Source: Dysidea avara
Lineage: Eukaryota; Porifera; Demospongiae; Dictyoceratida; Dysideidae
NCBI RefSeq assembly: GCF_963678975.1
Contig: NC_089274.1
Location: forward strand, 24,389,133 to 24,453,132
Length of the DNA: 64,000 bases
Direction of reading: 5' to 3'
In this document: positions 1-12,624 of the stretch, in pieces
How positions within the stretch are numbered: the stretch's first letter is position 1
Layout: every line of letters begins with the position of its first letter
Program-made: the position numbers and the translations under genes
The notes under the pieces: model-generated
Databases searched by the model: none
Told to the model about the DNA's origin: nothing
Seen by the model: the letters and a program-made list of their open reading frames with translations, nothing else

Positions 1-402
1 CGGTAAACTCACTAATAGTCAGTGGGTATTCTTCACTAGCACTTCCTACACATTGTAGTAAAGGTAGGATCTGGTCTTGTTCTGAAATTCAAAATCAACT
101 CTGAAATCCCATTGGCCAAGACAGTTCATGGCCTTGAGTTTGTACCAGAATTCTCCATTCAGGTTGCCAAACCCTTTCTCATAGTCTGCCCATGGTTGGC
201 TGAAATTCTTAGATCCATTTTTCTTCTTCTGTATCACTGTCCATCCTCCATTTGCTGTTGTAGTATCACAATACATATTAACTACTGACAGTACCCCACT
301 ACACCAGTTATTCATTTTGTATACACCACTTGGGGATTGGTCAAAATGATGCTCCTTGAAAACACAACATTTGCTAGGAGGTGGTAAACCACAGAGATAT
401 TG
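1..402 (-). pseudogene. Fibrinogen C-terminal domain exon, broken (FReD-1)
   Basis: On the minus strand this reads as the first half of a fibrinogen-related domain: a short Cys-containing lead, SGVYKMNNW, CDTTTANGGWTVIQ, a GFGNLNGEFWYKL block and FQNKTRSYLYYNV. These are hallmark FReD motifs, found in secreted lectin-like proteins such as ficolins and tachylectins. The frame stops at about position 46. The next family block (GSASEEYPLT) continues in another frame, so a small deletion or frameshift has broken it. The upstream limit near 402 is set by an in-frame stop just beyond. The rest lies left of the window. It is closer to canonical FReDs than the intact gene at 21418-24119. Pseudogene status is inferred from the frame break; a sequencing error is the alternative. 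Confidence 0.75.
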
Positions 403-892
403 ATCATTTCTCTTCTTCTATCTTTTGGTCACAATATGGAGTAGCAGTTATCCCAGTAGTGAATAGTGAGATGAGGATGGTGCGAAGGTGTTGTCATGGT
501 GATCAGAACTATGGAGAAGCAATTAGTCAATAATTATTGACATGTTTTAGTCCATCCCACTGTTCTAAAAATTATGCTTACTCAGAAGTATGAATTTTTA
601 GGCTATTCAGATATGTTATTAGCTGCATTTACCTTTCATTGATCCAATCAACACTGTGTACTAGTATGCAAGGAGAGCCAGGGTACAACTTGGGAAGATT
701 CAGCAGTTTATGGGGATAAAGTTCCAATTCTGTAGGATTAATTCACACCAGTTTCAGATATGTATCTAAAATTCTTAATGTCAGCAATTACAGCATGAGC
801 TTTATATCCTTTGTTTCACAACTTTTTTTTATTTCTATGATCCCTACTCAAATTTGAATTCCTAATTTTTCCTTTCGTATTATGTAACATAA

Positions 893-1500
893 GTTGCCAA
901 TTATTGGCACCATTTCATCATGCAGTTGTAATTCCTTAATTCAATGGTGTACGAACTTCCAATTTGAACCATTTAACAGAGCAGTCCTTCGTCCCTTAGT
1001 GCACCAAATTTTAATTATCTCACATTAGTGAACATCTTGTTATAAGGAAAATTGCAATGTCTATCATGTGCCAATTATTGGCATGGGATACGTATTATTG
1101 GCAACTGTACTTTCATGATTGACCAATTATCGGCACAATGTGCTATTTTGTGTGTAACTCCATGAAACTTTGTTGGTTCTTTGTGAAATTTTTATTTTTT
1201 ATGGGAGGTGCAACTCCATTTCACAAAAGTTTTACGAAGGTGAGGCCAGCCGTTTAAGAGATATTTAGGTTAGACCTAAAAGCATACTGGTTTCCAATAT
1301 GAAATTATTTTATGCAATTCCATGCTTACCCAGCATAGCTTGTATAGCGATTTAACAACAATAATCAACAAATGAAGACGATTCTAAGAATGTTTTAGAG
1401 GATAAACAGCCCATTGTGGAACTTGGTAGCCTCCTTATACCCTGTAGCCTCTATAGTTTACAAGTGCCAATAATTGGTACCTGCCAATAATTGGCGACTT
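893..1500. repeat. MITE-like element with CCAATTATTGG termini
   Basis: The motif CCAATTATTGGCA or its complement occurs five or more times: near 898, 1071, 1123 and, inverted, twice between 1465 and 1490. The outer copies are inverted relative to each other, giving a non-coding element of about 600 bp with short terminal and subterminal inverted repeats. No ORF is present. Exact ends and target duplication were not resolved. The rest of 413-1744 shows no gene. Confidence 0.45.
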
Positions 1501-1862
1501 ATGCTAATATGATGCGTGGCAGTGGTACACAAGATTAATAGTGCAAGTGTTGAAATAGGATTTACACTGATTAGCAATTATAATCATGTAATTCAGTGTG
1601 GCAAACACATTTTAGATAGCAATTTAATTCCAACATACAGTAATATCTCATTTTGACTTATATCAAGAGTCTTAGCTCTTTTTCTTCTTTGGAAGGCAAT
1701 TTGTGCCCCTCATAAAGTGCCTTTATTAATTCCAATTGTTACAGTTAAATTTAATTGCATACAGACTCTGTAAGGATAGTCTGAATCAAAGTGATATTAT
1801 ATATGCATATACATATATGTATGTATGTACATGTATGTACATATCCATTTCATTTTTGTTAG

Positions 1863-4800
1863 TTTGCTGCAAGCATCAAAGCTATTCATCGGTGTGGGTT
1901 TTCCTTATGAAGGTACGTATAGTATTTAACTACCACTTCATCGAGATGATGATGAATGACATCTGTATTGTTAGCCCTGCTTGTATGTATTGGTTGCTAC
2001 TCTATCTACATGTATATGGCTAGAAGTGTAGCTCCATTGATTCAGTGGTTGACTATTAAATCTACAAGAAATCCACTAAAGCAGTTAAAACTAATAGTTT
2101 GTGTGCTATTGCTCACATATGTGGAGATCTATTTTTATGTGTATAGAAGCCAACAGCACCCACCAGCAATGTTGTCTGTTGAGATTTCTTAACAAGCAGT
2201 GCATCATACAGTACAGAAGTACTGTATATTATTAGGGGGCGTGGAGGTTTGCACTTTTTTAACTGACCTCTCAATACCTTCATGGTGCCTTGTCAGTATT
2301 GGTTACCTATAATCAGGAGCTCATGAGTGCCGCAAGGCACAAATATTTGGACTTGAGGTTAGTATCATTTTCCTTGTGCCTTCGGCGCTTATAAGCTTCT
2401 GGCACTACAACACCTAATCAAGTCGAAAAGTGTCTTTAGTGTAACTCGAAATGCCACAAAATTATTTATTCAGTGAAATTTTCTACGAACTGACTGTCTA
2501 ATGCCTTCAGACCAGCATAACTCAAATAACTAAAGCTACAGGCTTGCTTTTTTTTCACTGTTAGATGATGCTTCAGTCTGAAAATACCTTTTGGCATACC
2601 GCACGCAGTACATATATAATCCACACATCATGGAGCTACCTTTGTCCTCCTTTTCTTTTTGCTTACAGCACCAAGATGTCAATTCACAGTAGTACATTAT
2701 GGCTCCTGCATATGCCAACTATTACATTTATAGCAGAATTGTCCATATTTTCCGTGGTAACTGGATTACTTGCAGAGGTGCTTCTTATTCTGTTCTTCTT
2801 TTGTAAAAAGACTGAATTAGGAATTAAATGTCCATTAGACTTCCCTTGTTGCATTACATTTTATTTCTGGGATCCCTAATCGAACTTTTTCCTTATACTA
2901 GTTTGTTTACTTTCATTATTACATAAATATGACTGGTGAACTGGTGCATCAAAAAAATAATAATGGCGCAAAACATATCATAAAATGAATTTTGCATTTG
3001 ATCGCGTCCCCCAACTAATTGCTAAAAAATGAAGTGGCCATTATATTTCATTTTCAGTTGTGTTCATTATTATGCGCATGTTAATGTGCACATAGCCTGC
3101 ATTTGCTAATAATAAATGTAATGCATAGGAAGACCATCTCTTTATACAAGGCAGGTTTTAATGTTGTTTTGAAATGTAGAAGAAAAAACTAAAAAAGAAA
3201 AAAATTTAAAAGGTCCTACCGAGATTTGAACTCAGATTTCCAGATTCAAAGTCTGAAGTGCTAACCATTACACCATAGGACCCAACACATGAAGGCTTGG
3301 CACTAAGGTCATACTTCATAGCATTGAGTTTCTGCTCAGACAAGGAAAAGATTAAACTTTAATCTTGTAATTCAGTTCCTAAAATTTATGCCACCAATGA
3401 CTGATGAAAATGTAGCAGGTGAACTTGATGCCACTGGTGACAAGATTCAACACATTAAACATTTGATAAAGAAAAGAAAATGGACGATTTTAAGTAGAAA
3501 AAGGAGGTCTTATTGACCATCTTGAACTCACTTCAAATATAAAATGCTACAATAGCCACCAAATTCCAAAATTCTCTGACAAAAGACTTATATAGTCTGT
3601 ATTTGTACCATTTACTATCAAACCTGCAAAATGGAAAAATTCCTTATAATTGTTAACAGAAAATAATAGCTATTATCTACATATAGCAGCATTTGTAAAA
3701 GTTAAAATGGCAAGTTAAGCGTAGCTGAAATTTATCACATAAACATATTAATGCTAGACTGCAAATTTAAGAGAAAGGCTGATGGGAAGTTATGAAATGG
3801 TAATTGACTTAGCAAAAATGTTCCATGTACACCTCAAAATACTAGAAATATTTAGGCCACATCAACTTAATAAATTATTTTATGGGCCCAACTGCATGAC
3901 CTATATACCCTTTTAAAGTTTTTTTTTGTAAACAAACATTATCACTATCATATTTTTTCCACTACTGTGCACTTGCAAATGTCTTCTCAAAACTATGGCT
4001 GCAAACAAGCTGGTGCTTTTTGCATCATGCCCCCTTTCTTGTATTTTGTTGTTTTAGACTCCTTTTTGTTCATATATGCTGACCAACCTAACCCAACCTT
4101 ATACTCTTGAAAGATTTACGCCGGTGAAACAACTGATCAAGAGAAACAAGTGCAGAAAAACTTGAGCACAACCAAGCGGTGTCACTTCTACAATACAGTT
4201 TTGCATACAACATACATAATTCTTTCTAGATATGTATTAATGTTGTGCGATATGGCAAATTTGTATATTGCCTATCACAATTATTACTCTCTTCTTTTAC
4301 CACGATGCGATAAATTATCATGATATACAAATTGCATGAAGTCATGGTAATGAATTGCTAGTATTTGAGTATAAAGCATGCAAAATAGTCCCTAACTTGC
4401 ACTTTCCTCTGCAAGTAAGTCTGTTACACTAGATTAATACTGTCTTAAACATCATTAAATTTTTCTGATGAAATTGCTACACCATCATATATCACAATAT
4501 AACGATGTTAATTTTTTTAATCACAATTACGATATAAAAAGTACTATATCACGATAACTGATATAATCGATATATTGCACATCACTAAAATGTATGGGTG
4601 TATCATAGGTCCTGGTCCACTGGAAGCATTAGCCAATGGATGTGTGTACATTCAACCTCATTTCCCTGCACCCATCAATAGAGTGAATAATGTGAGGTCG
4701 TGTAGTATGTATTTGAGTGTCTTGTATGAACTCTGTGTACTGTAGGCATTCTTTCATAACAAACCTACTGGACGTGATTTAACTTCACAGAGCCCTTACC

Positions 4801-7800
4801 TTGAGAATTTTGTGAAGGAACCTTATGTATGTGTGTGTGTAGTGTATGTATGTGTGTGTAGTGTGTCTGTGTCTATGTCTGTGTGTAGCCAGGTGGCTAG
4901 AGCATCAATCAGCCTGGTAATCAAAAGATTCAGTTATGCCAAATTGGTGTTGTTGTTTCCTTGAGCAAGAAACTTTCTCACATTGTGCTCCATTCTACCC
5001 AGCTGTTTAAATGGGGACCTGGTGGCCTGGTGTCAACTTGTGAAGCAGCCTACCCAGCTGTAACATCAATGGGTATCTTGTGTTAACTAACGAAGCAAAT
5101 GCCAACTGTCCATGTCTCACACAGTGGGTGAAGGTTCAGGTGTGACTTTGGATGCCCACACTTTCACCTGTGGGACATGGCACAGCCTCCTGCAGGTTAC
5201 TAGTTCTGTCCCAGGAGGATTTGCCTGTGCTGACTCCTAGCACCTGAGTAGTGCACAGGTATCCCAGTGCTGGTTCACTGGGTAGGCGTGACCATACTAG
5301 CATGGCAGTTGAAGGCTTTGCTTTTTGTGTGTGTATCTGTGGTGTGTTTTTGTGTGTGCATGCGTGCATGCGTGCGTGTGTGTGTGTGTGCATAGTGTAG
5401 AGTGTGTACTGTGTGTGGTATAATAAAGTGTATGAAAAGACTTGCAATATTTTTTTATTATTGTTAGGTGTATACAGTTGATCCTAAAAACAAGACAGCT
5501 GTAAGAGAGGTGATCCAAAAAGTTCTTCCAAACAAACACATGTCATCCCACCTGCCCTATGAGTTCACATTGAAGGGTATGCTGGAACGTGTTAGCCTCT
5601 ATGTGCTTCATCAAGATTTCTGTGATGGTGTGAACCTTGCTGTCAACAAGAAAGGTTAGCAACGTGTACTACACAACATTATGTGTGCAGTGCATATATT
5701 AAAGATGAAATTTTTGCAGTTTTGTGGCGGGGTATGACAATATAGCCGACGTACCTGTCACAGCACCAAAAATGTGTTGGTAGAATTGTAGTACGCCGAG
5801 GTTCCACTAATGATTGGCGGAATAGGGGAGGATTCAAGACTGGTCGTGAAGCCAAGCACCTCGTGTTAATGCCACAATCGAACCTGATTCTTATCACGTG
5901 AACAGACATACGTGCAACATACTAATAGTGTTACATAATAGGTGTATGTAAAGGTTCTACAGTTCCTCCTCCACGACATCCTCCGGGGGGGGTAAGAAAG
6001 AAGTCTGACCCATTCCTTCACTTGATCTGTGGCCTTCCTTGCAGAAGCTTGCTGTGGGCGACTGTGCTCACTCCCAGAGTTGTCTGGATCAGGAGTAATG
6101 TTATCTGAATTGGTAGTAGCAGTAAGACTCTTCTCCACCCCTAGTTCCTTCTCTTCTGTTGCATTGAGTTCTAATGGGTACAGCTTAGTTATTGGTCTGG
6201 TCGTGTTCCCATTAGCAGTGCGTATTACAGCAGCTCGTATCAGCCCATCTCTTCCAGCAATCAAATCCGTCACTACAGCCATTCTCCAAGTTGCTCGAGG
6301 GGTGTCATCATGAACAACGACTACATCACCTTCTCTTATACTCTGTTTGTTGTTCCCAGATGCCCTGTGGTACTCCCTTAATGCTGTTAAGTACTCATGA
6401 CACCACCTCTTGCAAAAATCTCTTAGTATGGCTGCCTGGACCTTGGCTTTCTTCTGAAGTTGACTAGTCTCTCTGTAGCTTGGGTCTATAAGTTCATCCA
6501 TCTCCACCAACTGATGTGGTAGGCAAGTGATTCTGCGGCCGTGTAGAAGGTGAGCAGGTGTCAAGGGTTCTGGATCACCTAATTCAGAAGAGACGAACGT
6601 GAGTGGCCTGTCATTGAGTGTAGCCTCTACTTCTACAGTGATAGTCTCTAAGGTTAGCAGTAAGACATGCCTCCTTCCTAGAACCTTCTTTATTGCAGAC
6701 TTGGATAGGCCAATCAATCATTCCCAGAACCCCTCAAACCAGGGGGCCCTCTTCGGTATGAATCGCCATGAAACACTTCTTCTACCAAGTTCCTCCTTGA
6801 CTGTTGGTGACTCCATTAGGGAACATAGCTCTGATGCCGCTGATAGGCAGGTCGAACCATTGTCTGACATCATGATTGTTGGTAGTGATCTTCTTCCTGC
6901 AAACTTACGAAAAGCCATCAAGAACGTATCAGCTCTGGACTATCTCCACGTGGACGGCACGTGTAGTGGCACAAGTGAAGAGACACAGATATACCTTGAC
7001 CTCCTCCTTGCCTTGTTGTACATACAGGGCCCCAGTGAAATCCACTCCTGTAAATGTGAATGGGTAGACGTCCTATGTTCTCAGTTGAGGCAAAGGAGGA
7101 GGGTCAGGCGCAGCATATGGTCTTCCATTCACCTTGTGGCATGTGACACAGTGATGTAGGATGGACTTGACATACTGGCGTGCAGCAGGAATCCAGAAGG
7201 ATTGACGTAAACCAGTTAGGGTTGCATTGGTGCCTGAGTGACATAGCTTGATGTGTATGTCTAGGATGATCAGCCTTGACAATGGATGTTTCGGGGGTAA
7301 CAGGAAAGGAAACTTGGCAGTCTCACTAACGGGAGCATTGTGGATGTGTCCACCACAGCGTAGCAGTCCATCTGAGTCTAGGAACAGCCGTAGTTGTCGA
7401 ACAAGTGACAGTCTAGCTGTTTTAGGCTGCTTTGTTGTCATCTGGAGGTTGTTGATCTCCTTCCTGTAGATGGACTGTTGTGCATCCTTAATCCACCTGA
7501 GGCTCACCCGTTGAAGTTCCTCTGCATTGACTGGTCCACTCAACCTCTGCTGCGGTTGTGTTCTGAGATTATCTATAAAACGGTAGACATACGCAGTGAC
7601 TGACAGTAACTTGGTAAGAGAACTATGGCAATCAATAGAGATGGCACAGTGTAGCCCAAGATCTGGTGGTGCCTACTTCATGGGCACAAACTCTGTTGCC
7701 ACTGCTGCTGCCAAAACCATTGGTGGCAAAGGTGGTGGTTGAAGAGATGGCCAATAGTCTGGTGTTGTGAGCCACTCGGGGCCATGTTGCCATAGGTGTG

Positions 7801-10800
7801 ATGACATAAGCAGTTTGGTAGTGGTCACCCTTGAGAGAAGATCAGCCGGGTCATCGGCAGTAGGGCAGTAATTCCAATTGGCACTTGGTAATAAGGAATT
7901 AATTTCTGTGGTACGGTTCCGTATGAACACCAGAAGAGGCTTCTGGCTCTTGATCCAGTGGAGCACAATCTGACTATCGGACCACATAAAAACTAATGAA
8001 TTAGAGACAGGAATTGCCTCAATCACAAAGTGTGTCAGACGAGTGCCAACCAGAGCTGCCATGAGCTCTAAGCGTGGGATGGTGAGTGTCTTCAAGGATG
8101 CCACACGGGTCTTTGCTGCTACAAATGACACTTCATTGCCCTGGGTGAGGAATACTACTGCACCATATGCATGTTTGCTTGCATCAACAAAACAGTGCAC
8201 AACTGGACATGTCATGCGTGCAATAAAGTAATATCTACTTACTGAGAAAGCTGTTGCAGTCTTAAGATCACCAGCAATGTCCTTCCATTGGGCTTGGATG
8301 TTCTCTTGTAGTGGCTCATCCCATGTGACCTTAAGTTGCCACAGTGTCTGCATCAGCATCTTGGCACAAATTACTACTGGTGCCACAATTCCCAAGGGGT
8401 CGAATACTTTAGAGAGATCTTGTAAAACTTCCTGCTTGGTCACAAGGTGGTCATTAGTTAGAATGGATGGTTTAGCAGTCAGGTGGAGCTTGTCTGACCC
8501 AGGGATCCAACGAAGTCCCAAGATATTAACTGGTACGGCTTTCTCGGCAGTGTTATCCTTGGTGGCTATTGTGGTCAGTGCAACACTATTGGAGGACCAG
8601 CTGCGGAGATTCAGTCTGGCATCACACATGATGGCTCTTGCTTCTCGGTAATTATTAACCACATCTTGCTCCACCTCACAGCCAGTAATGATGTTGTCGA
8701 CGTAAAGGTTGGAGCACATATCAAGTGATACAGGTGTGCTGTATTGTCTGAGGTGATACTGAAGCACTGCATTGAGCATGAATGGCGAGCTGGTGGCTCC
8801 AAAGGGCACTACCTTGAAACGGTACACACAAAGTTGACTTGAGGGATCTGTTGGATCAGATAACCAAAAAAAGCGGGTATAGTTCCTATCATCAGGATGT
8901 AGCCGTATGTGAAGGAAGGCCTTCTCAATATCAGTAGATATTCCAAAACAATGTGATCTAAAACGAATCAGAATTGCACATAAATCATTATCACGTGTTG
9001 AACCTATTATCAGACAATCATTAAGACAGGGGCTGTTGGCAGATTCACGGCAACTGCAGTCAAAGACAATTCGTATCGGCGTTGTTGTAGAATCCTTTTC
9101 TACAGCATGGTGTGGGATGTAGTGTACTCCCGAGTGTGATGTGGAGTGGTTGTCCACATGTTCAATGAAGCCCCTAGTCTCCTGCTCACTTATGATTTAG
9201 TGATACGTCGTCAGCAGATCAGGATTTTTGGATAGACGCTTGACTAGCTGGCGGGTTCTCTACTTGGCTACAGTTACATTGGTTGGAAGTGCAGGGTGGT
9301 CTGGTTTCCAGGGGAATCTGGCAACATATGCTCCGCCCTGATCTCGTTGAACACACGAAGTTAAATAGTGGTTCAGCACATTGTCTCCTAGGCTGTCATC
9401 AGTGGGGATTACTCCCACAGATTCTAGATCCCAAAACCGCTCCTAGTTGAACTCACTTGAGGGGGGTGGTCAACATCATGACGCTGTTGATACTGGTGAA
9501 AAATTGTCCGGTTGTTAATGGAGCCGGTCCAGATAGCAGGTAACCCAGCTTTGATTCAACTGCAGTTGGTCCATCACCTCTTATAACACGGTCTCCGACA
9601 ATGTCCCAGTAGTGGTCAGCCCCTACTAAAATAGAGATGTCAAATTCCTTGTCAGTGGTAAGTGGGTGGGCCAGAGGGAGATTCTGGAGGTGTGGAAGTC
9701 AAGTAACACTGGAGGTCACTGTGTTCTGTATAGGTGTTGCAATACGAGGTACTACAAGTACAGTGAGTGGTATGGCTTGGCCAGACATGGTAAGCAAACT
9801 GATAACAGCAGCATTCACCTCACAATTCACTTGACACTGTGCGCCGAATGACGAAACTGTGATGTCTTCCTTACGGAATGGTTGTAGAGCAAGGGTCTTA
9901 GCTAGCTCTTGAGTAATGAATGACCGCTGAGAACCTTCATCAAACAGCAGGTTAGCCTTGGTCAGGTTGCTTCCATTTGTGACAGTTGCCACAGCTGTTT
10001 TCAGAAGGCATACACTGTTTTGTGGTGATGGGATGGTCATTGACAGGGAGGCAGTGTCCGTTGAGTGTGTAATGGTAGCAACGGCAGACTGACTAGGTAG
10101 GGTGGTGTTCTGTTGTGCGGTACTTGTAGAGTGGCCAGATTGGTCTGCAGGGTTGTCTTGCCTAGAAGTACATAGGCTGGTATGATGTTTACGCTGGCAG
10201 TTGCGGCAGCGATGTCTAGAGTTACACTGAGACACCTTATGGTGTCCTAGACAATTAAAACAAAGTTTGTTCTGTCGTACTATATCACAGCGTTGCTTTG
10301 GATCCTTGAATGACTCACAAAGTGAAGGAATGTGTGACCCTGCACAGAATGGGCACCGCGGTTTGCCTTTAGTAGTTGTGGTGGACTTCTTAGTACCTGA
10401 CTACCTGCAAGAAATGAAGCAGTAGGTGGGGGTGGGGAACTGCGTGGTTCTGCTGATCCCATCTCAAGAATGTACAGTTTGTTGAGAATAGCTACTTGTA
10501 ATTCTGTAATGGACCACTCCTTCCTGCCATGTGATCTGATTAAATTCTTCTTGGTTTGGGAGGGCAGTTTTCCCAAGAGAATAGGTATGAGTAAAGTGCC
10601 ATACGAGTCCTTTGGTTTCCCAAGTGTTGCCAGGCTACGGATGTGTGCCTCAGTAGAATCATAGAATTCTCGCAAGCTGGAGATTGTGTTGCTTGGGGCA
10701 GGAGTGTCAATCAAAGCTTGCATGTGGGCGTAAACTTGTGTGTAGGTCTGACCAAACCGTTCCTTCAACAAGGTAACTGAATCAGTGTAGCTATCGTTTG

Positions 10801-12585
10801 TCAACTGGAAGCCAGCGATGACACGGGCAGCATCTCCATGGAGCTGTGCACGAAGATAACTAAGTTTCTGCACCCCGGTCAAGGAAGTGTTGTTGTGGAT
10901 TGCCACCTCGAAGCAGTCCCAGAAGGAGTGCTAATGAAGGGGGTTACCAGCAAACTGTGGTAGCTCTAATTTGGGTAATCGAGTTACTTGTGGTACCGCA
11001 GCAGGAGGAGGTGATGTATGGTCAGGGGATGTGTGCCCTTCTGTAGTTGTGGATACTGACCTAAGGCGTTCAGTGATTTTCACCTTAGCTAAGGATATGG
11101 AGGAGTTTACTTCTTCAGTCTGTAGTACCTCTGCTTCTATCTCCTCATCGTTTGTGGTGGCTTCCAGTATCTTGGCGTCTAGCCCTGAAATCAAGTCTTG
11201 TTTTCGCTGGAGTTGTTCGTGGAGGTCCTTCAAACTGGCGATGTTATCCTCAGTGAGCGGTTGTGACGCATTAGTTAGAATCTCAGTCAAACTCTGTAGC
11301 AACTTCGTAAGATGCGCTCGGAATCCTCGTCTAGACGAAATCAGTCTCTTTAATTCCGCCATTGGTTACCACAGCACCATAAATGTGGCGGGGTATGACA
11401 ATATAGCCGACGTACCTGTCACAGCACCATAAATGTGGCGGGGTATGACAATATAGCCAACGTACCTGTCACAGCACCAAAAATGTGTTAGTAGAATTGT
11501 AGTACGCCGAGGTTCCACTAATGATTGGCGGAATAGGGGAGGATTCAAGACTGGTCGTGAAGCCAAGCACCTCGTGTTAAAGCCACTATCGAACCTGAAT
11601 CTTATCACGTGAACAGACATACGTGCGACATACTAATAGTGTTACATAATAGGTGTATGTAAAGGTTCTACAGTTCCTCCTCCACGACAAGTTTAGAAGA
11701 GATGCTCTCTCACAACCTGTATATGTATGGATGCCATACATAGTATGACTTTACAGAAGATTGTAAAGTCTAAAAATTGGTTAGGCACAAAGTTGTCCCC
11801 TCAAGAATTCACCAAACATAGACTTTCATCTGAATAATATATATATTGTCCTTTTATGCACAGTAAGAGCTTGTAGTACTTATTTGATAATGAACATACA
11901 CTATAGCTTATCAGAGCTCATGGCTGAATGCACCAGATCTTCACCACAAACATGGCAACTGTTTTGTACCTTTTCAACCATTCAGTGCATTCTGGCACAA
12001 TTTTACAAAGTATTTTTCAGGAATGTTGCAACGTACATGCACAGATGGTGGTTGGAAGTATTGAGTGAGCAATAATAAATGTGTAGCTGTCTAATAAAAG
12101 TGGAAAACGCTGTAATAGCCTTCCAGGTGCCACACAGTGCATGAGTGAAGGTATTGACAATCCACGTAGTACTAAGAAATGAAATTGGTGGGGCTAGAAT
12201 ATATATAGCACAAAGAGTTTATATTGTTTGTGTAAAATACTTTTAGATTGGCATTTTAATAGAATTGAGGAATATGGTTTATGTAAAGCTCATGCATAGT
12301 TTTACTAGTGCTTGTCTTGTATTTATACTCGTATCATTTAAACTAAAATTGAGTGACACCACATTTATCGTTTCTTTAGTAGCAAATGCCAGCTCCCGTT
12401 TTGATGTTCACAATGCTCAGGAAGTAGTTGATGGAGTCCCCACTAGTAGTTCTTGTTTTTGGTCAGCACCTTCTGTTAGTTCATGGTGGGAGCTGGACCT
12501 TGGAGTTGAAGTAGCTATCAACAAGATCAGAATAACCCACTCTGTATGTTGTGTGTGTAGTGTGTGTAGTGTGACTGTGTGTGTG

Positions 12586-12624
<39 letters not shown>

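Larger units (their letters stand above)
5723..11689 (-). mobile_element. BEL/Pao LTR retrotransposon, near complete, coding region broken
   Basis: Two 256-bp LTRs (5723-5978 and 11434-11689) start TGT and end ACA. They are flanked by a perfect 5-bp target duplication AGTTT (5718-5722 and 11690-11694). Between them, on the minus strand, are gag, zinc knuckle, aspartic protease, RT/RNase H and integrase in BEL/Pao order. The LTRs differ at only a handful of positions (about six seen by eye), suggesting recent insertion. Yet gag and pol carry several stops and frame shifts, so this copy is unlikely to move on its own. It lies antisense in the intron between the GT18 and F5/8C exons of MGAT5-A. 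Confidence 0.92.

Noticed and set aside
1745..1769. Candidate exon 11 of copy A
   Set aside because: Phase and donor fit but the residues do not match copy B; kept only as a weak candidate.
5136..5539. His/Thr-rich ORFs on the minus strand
   Set aside because: They are translations of the GT/CATG microsatellite and SINE.
6029..7159. Plus-strand ORFs over the integrase region
   Set aside because: Antisense to the BEL/Pao integrase; no family features.
10971..11432. 153-residue plus-strand ORF
   Set aside because: Antisense shadow of gag running into the LTR duplication.
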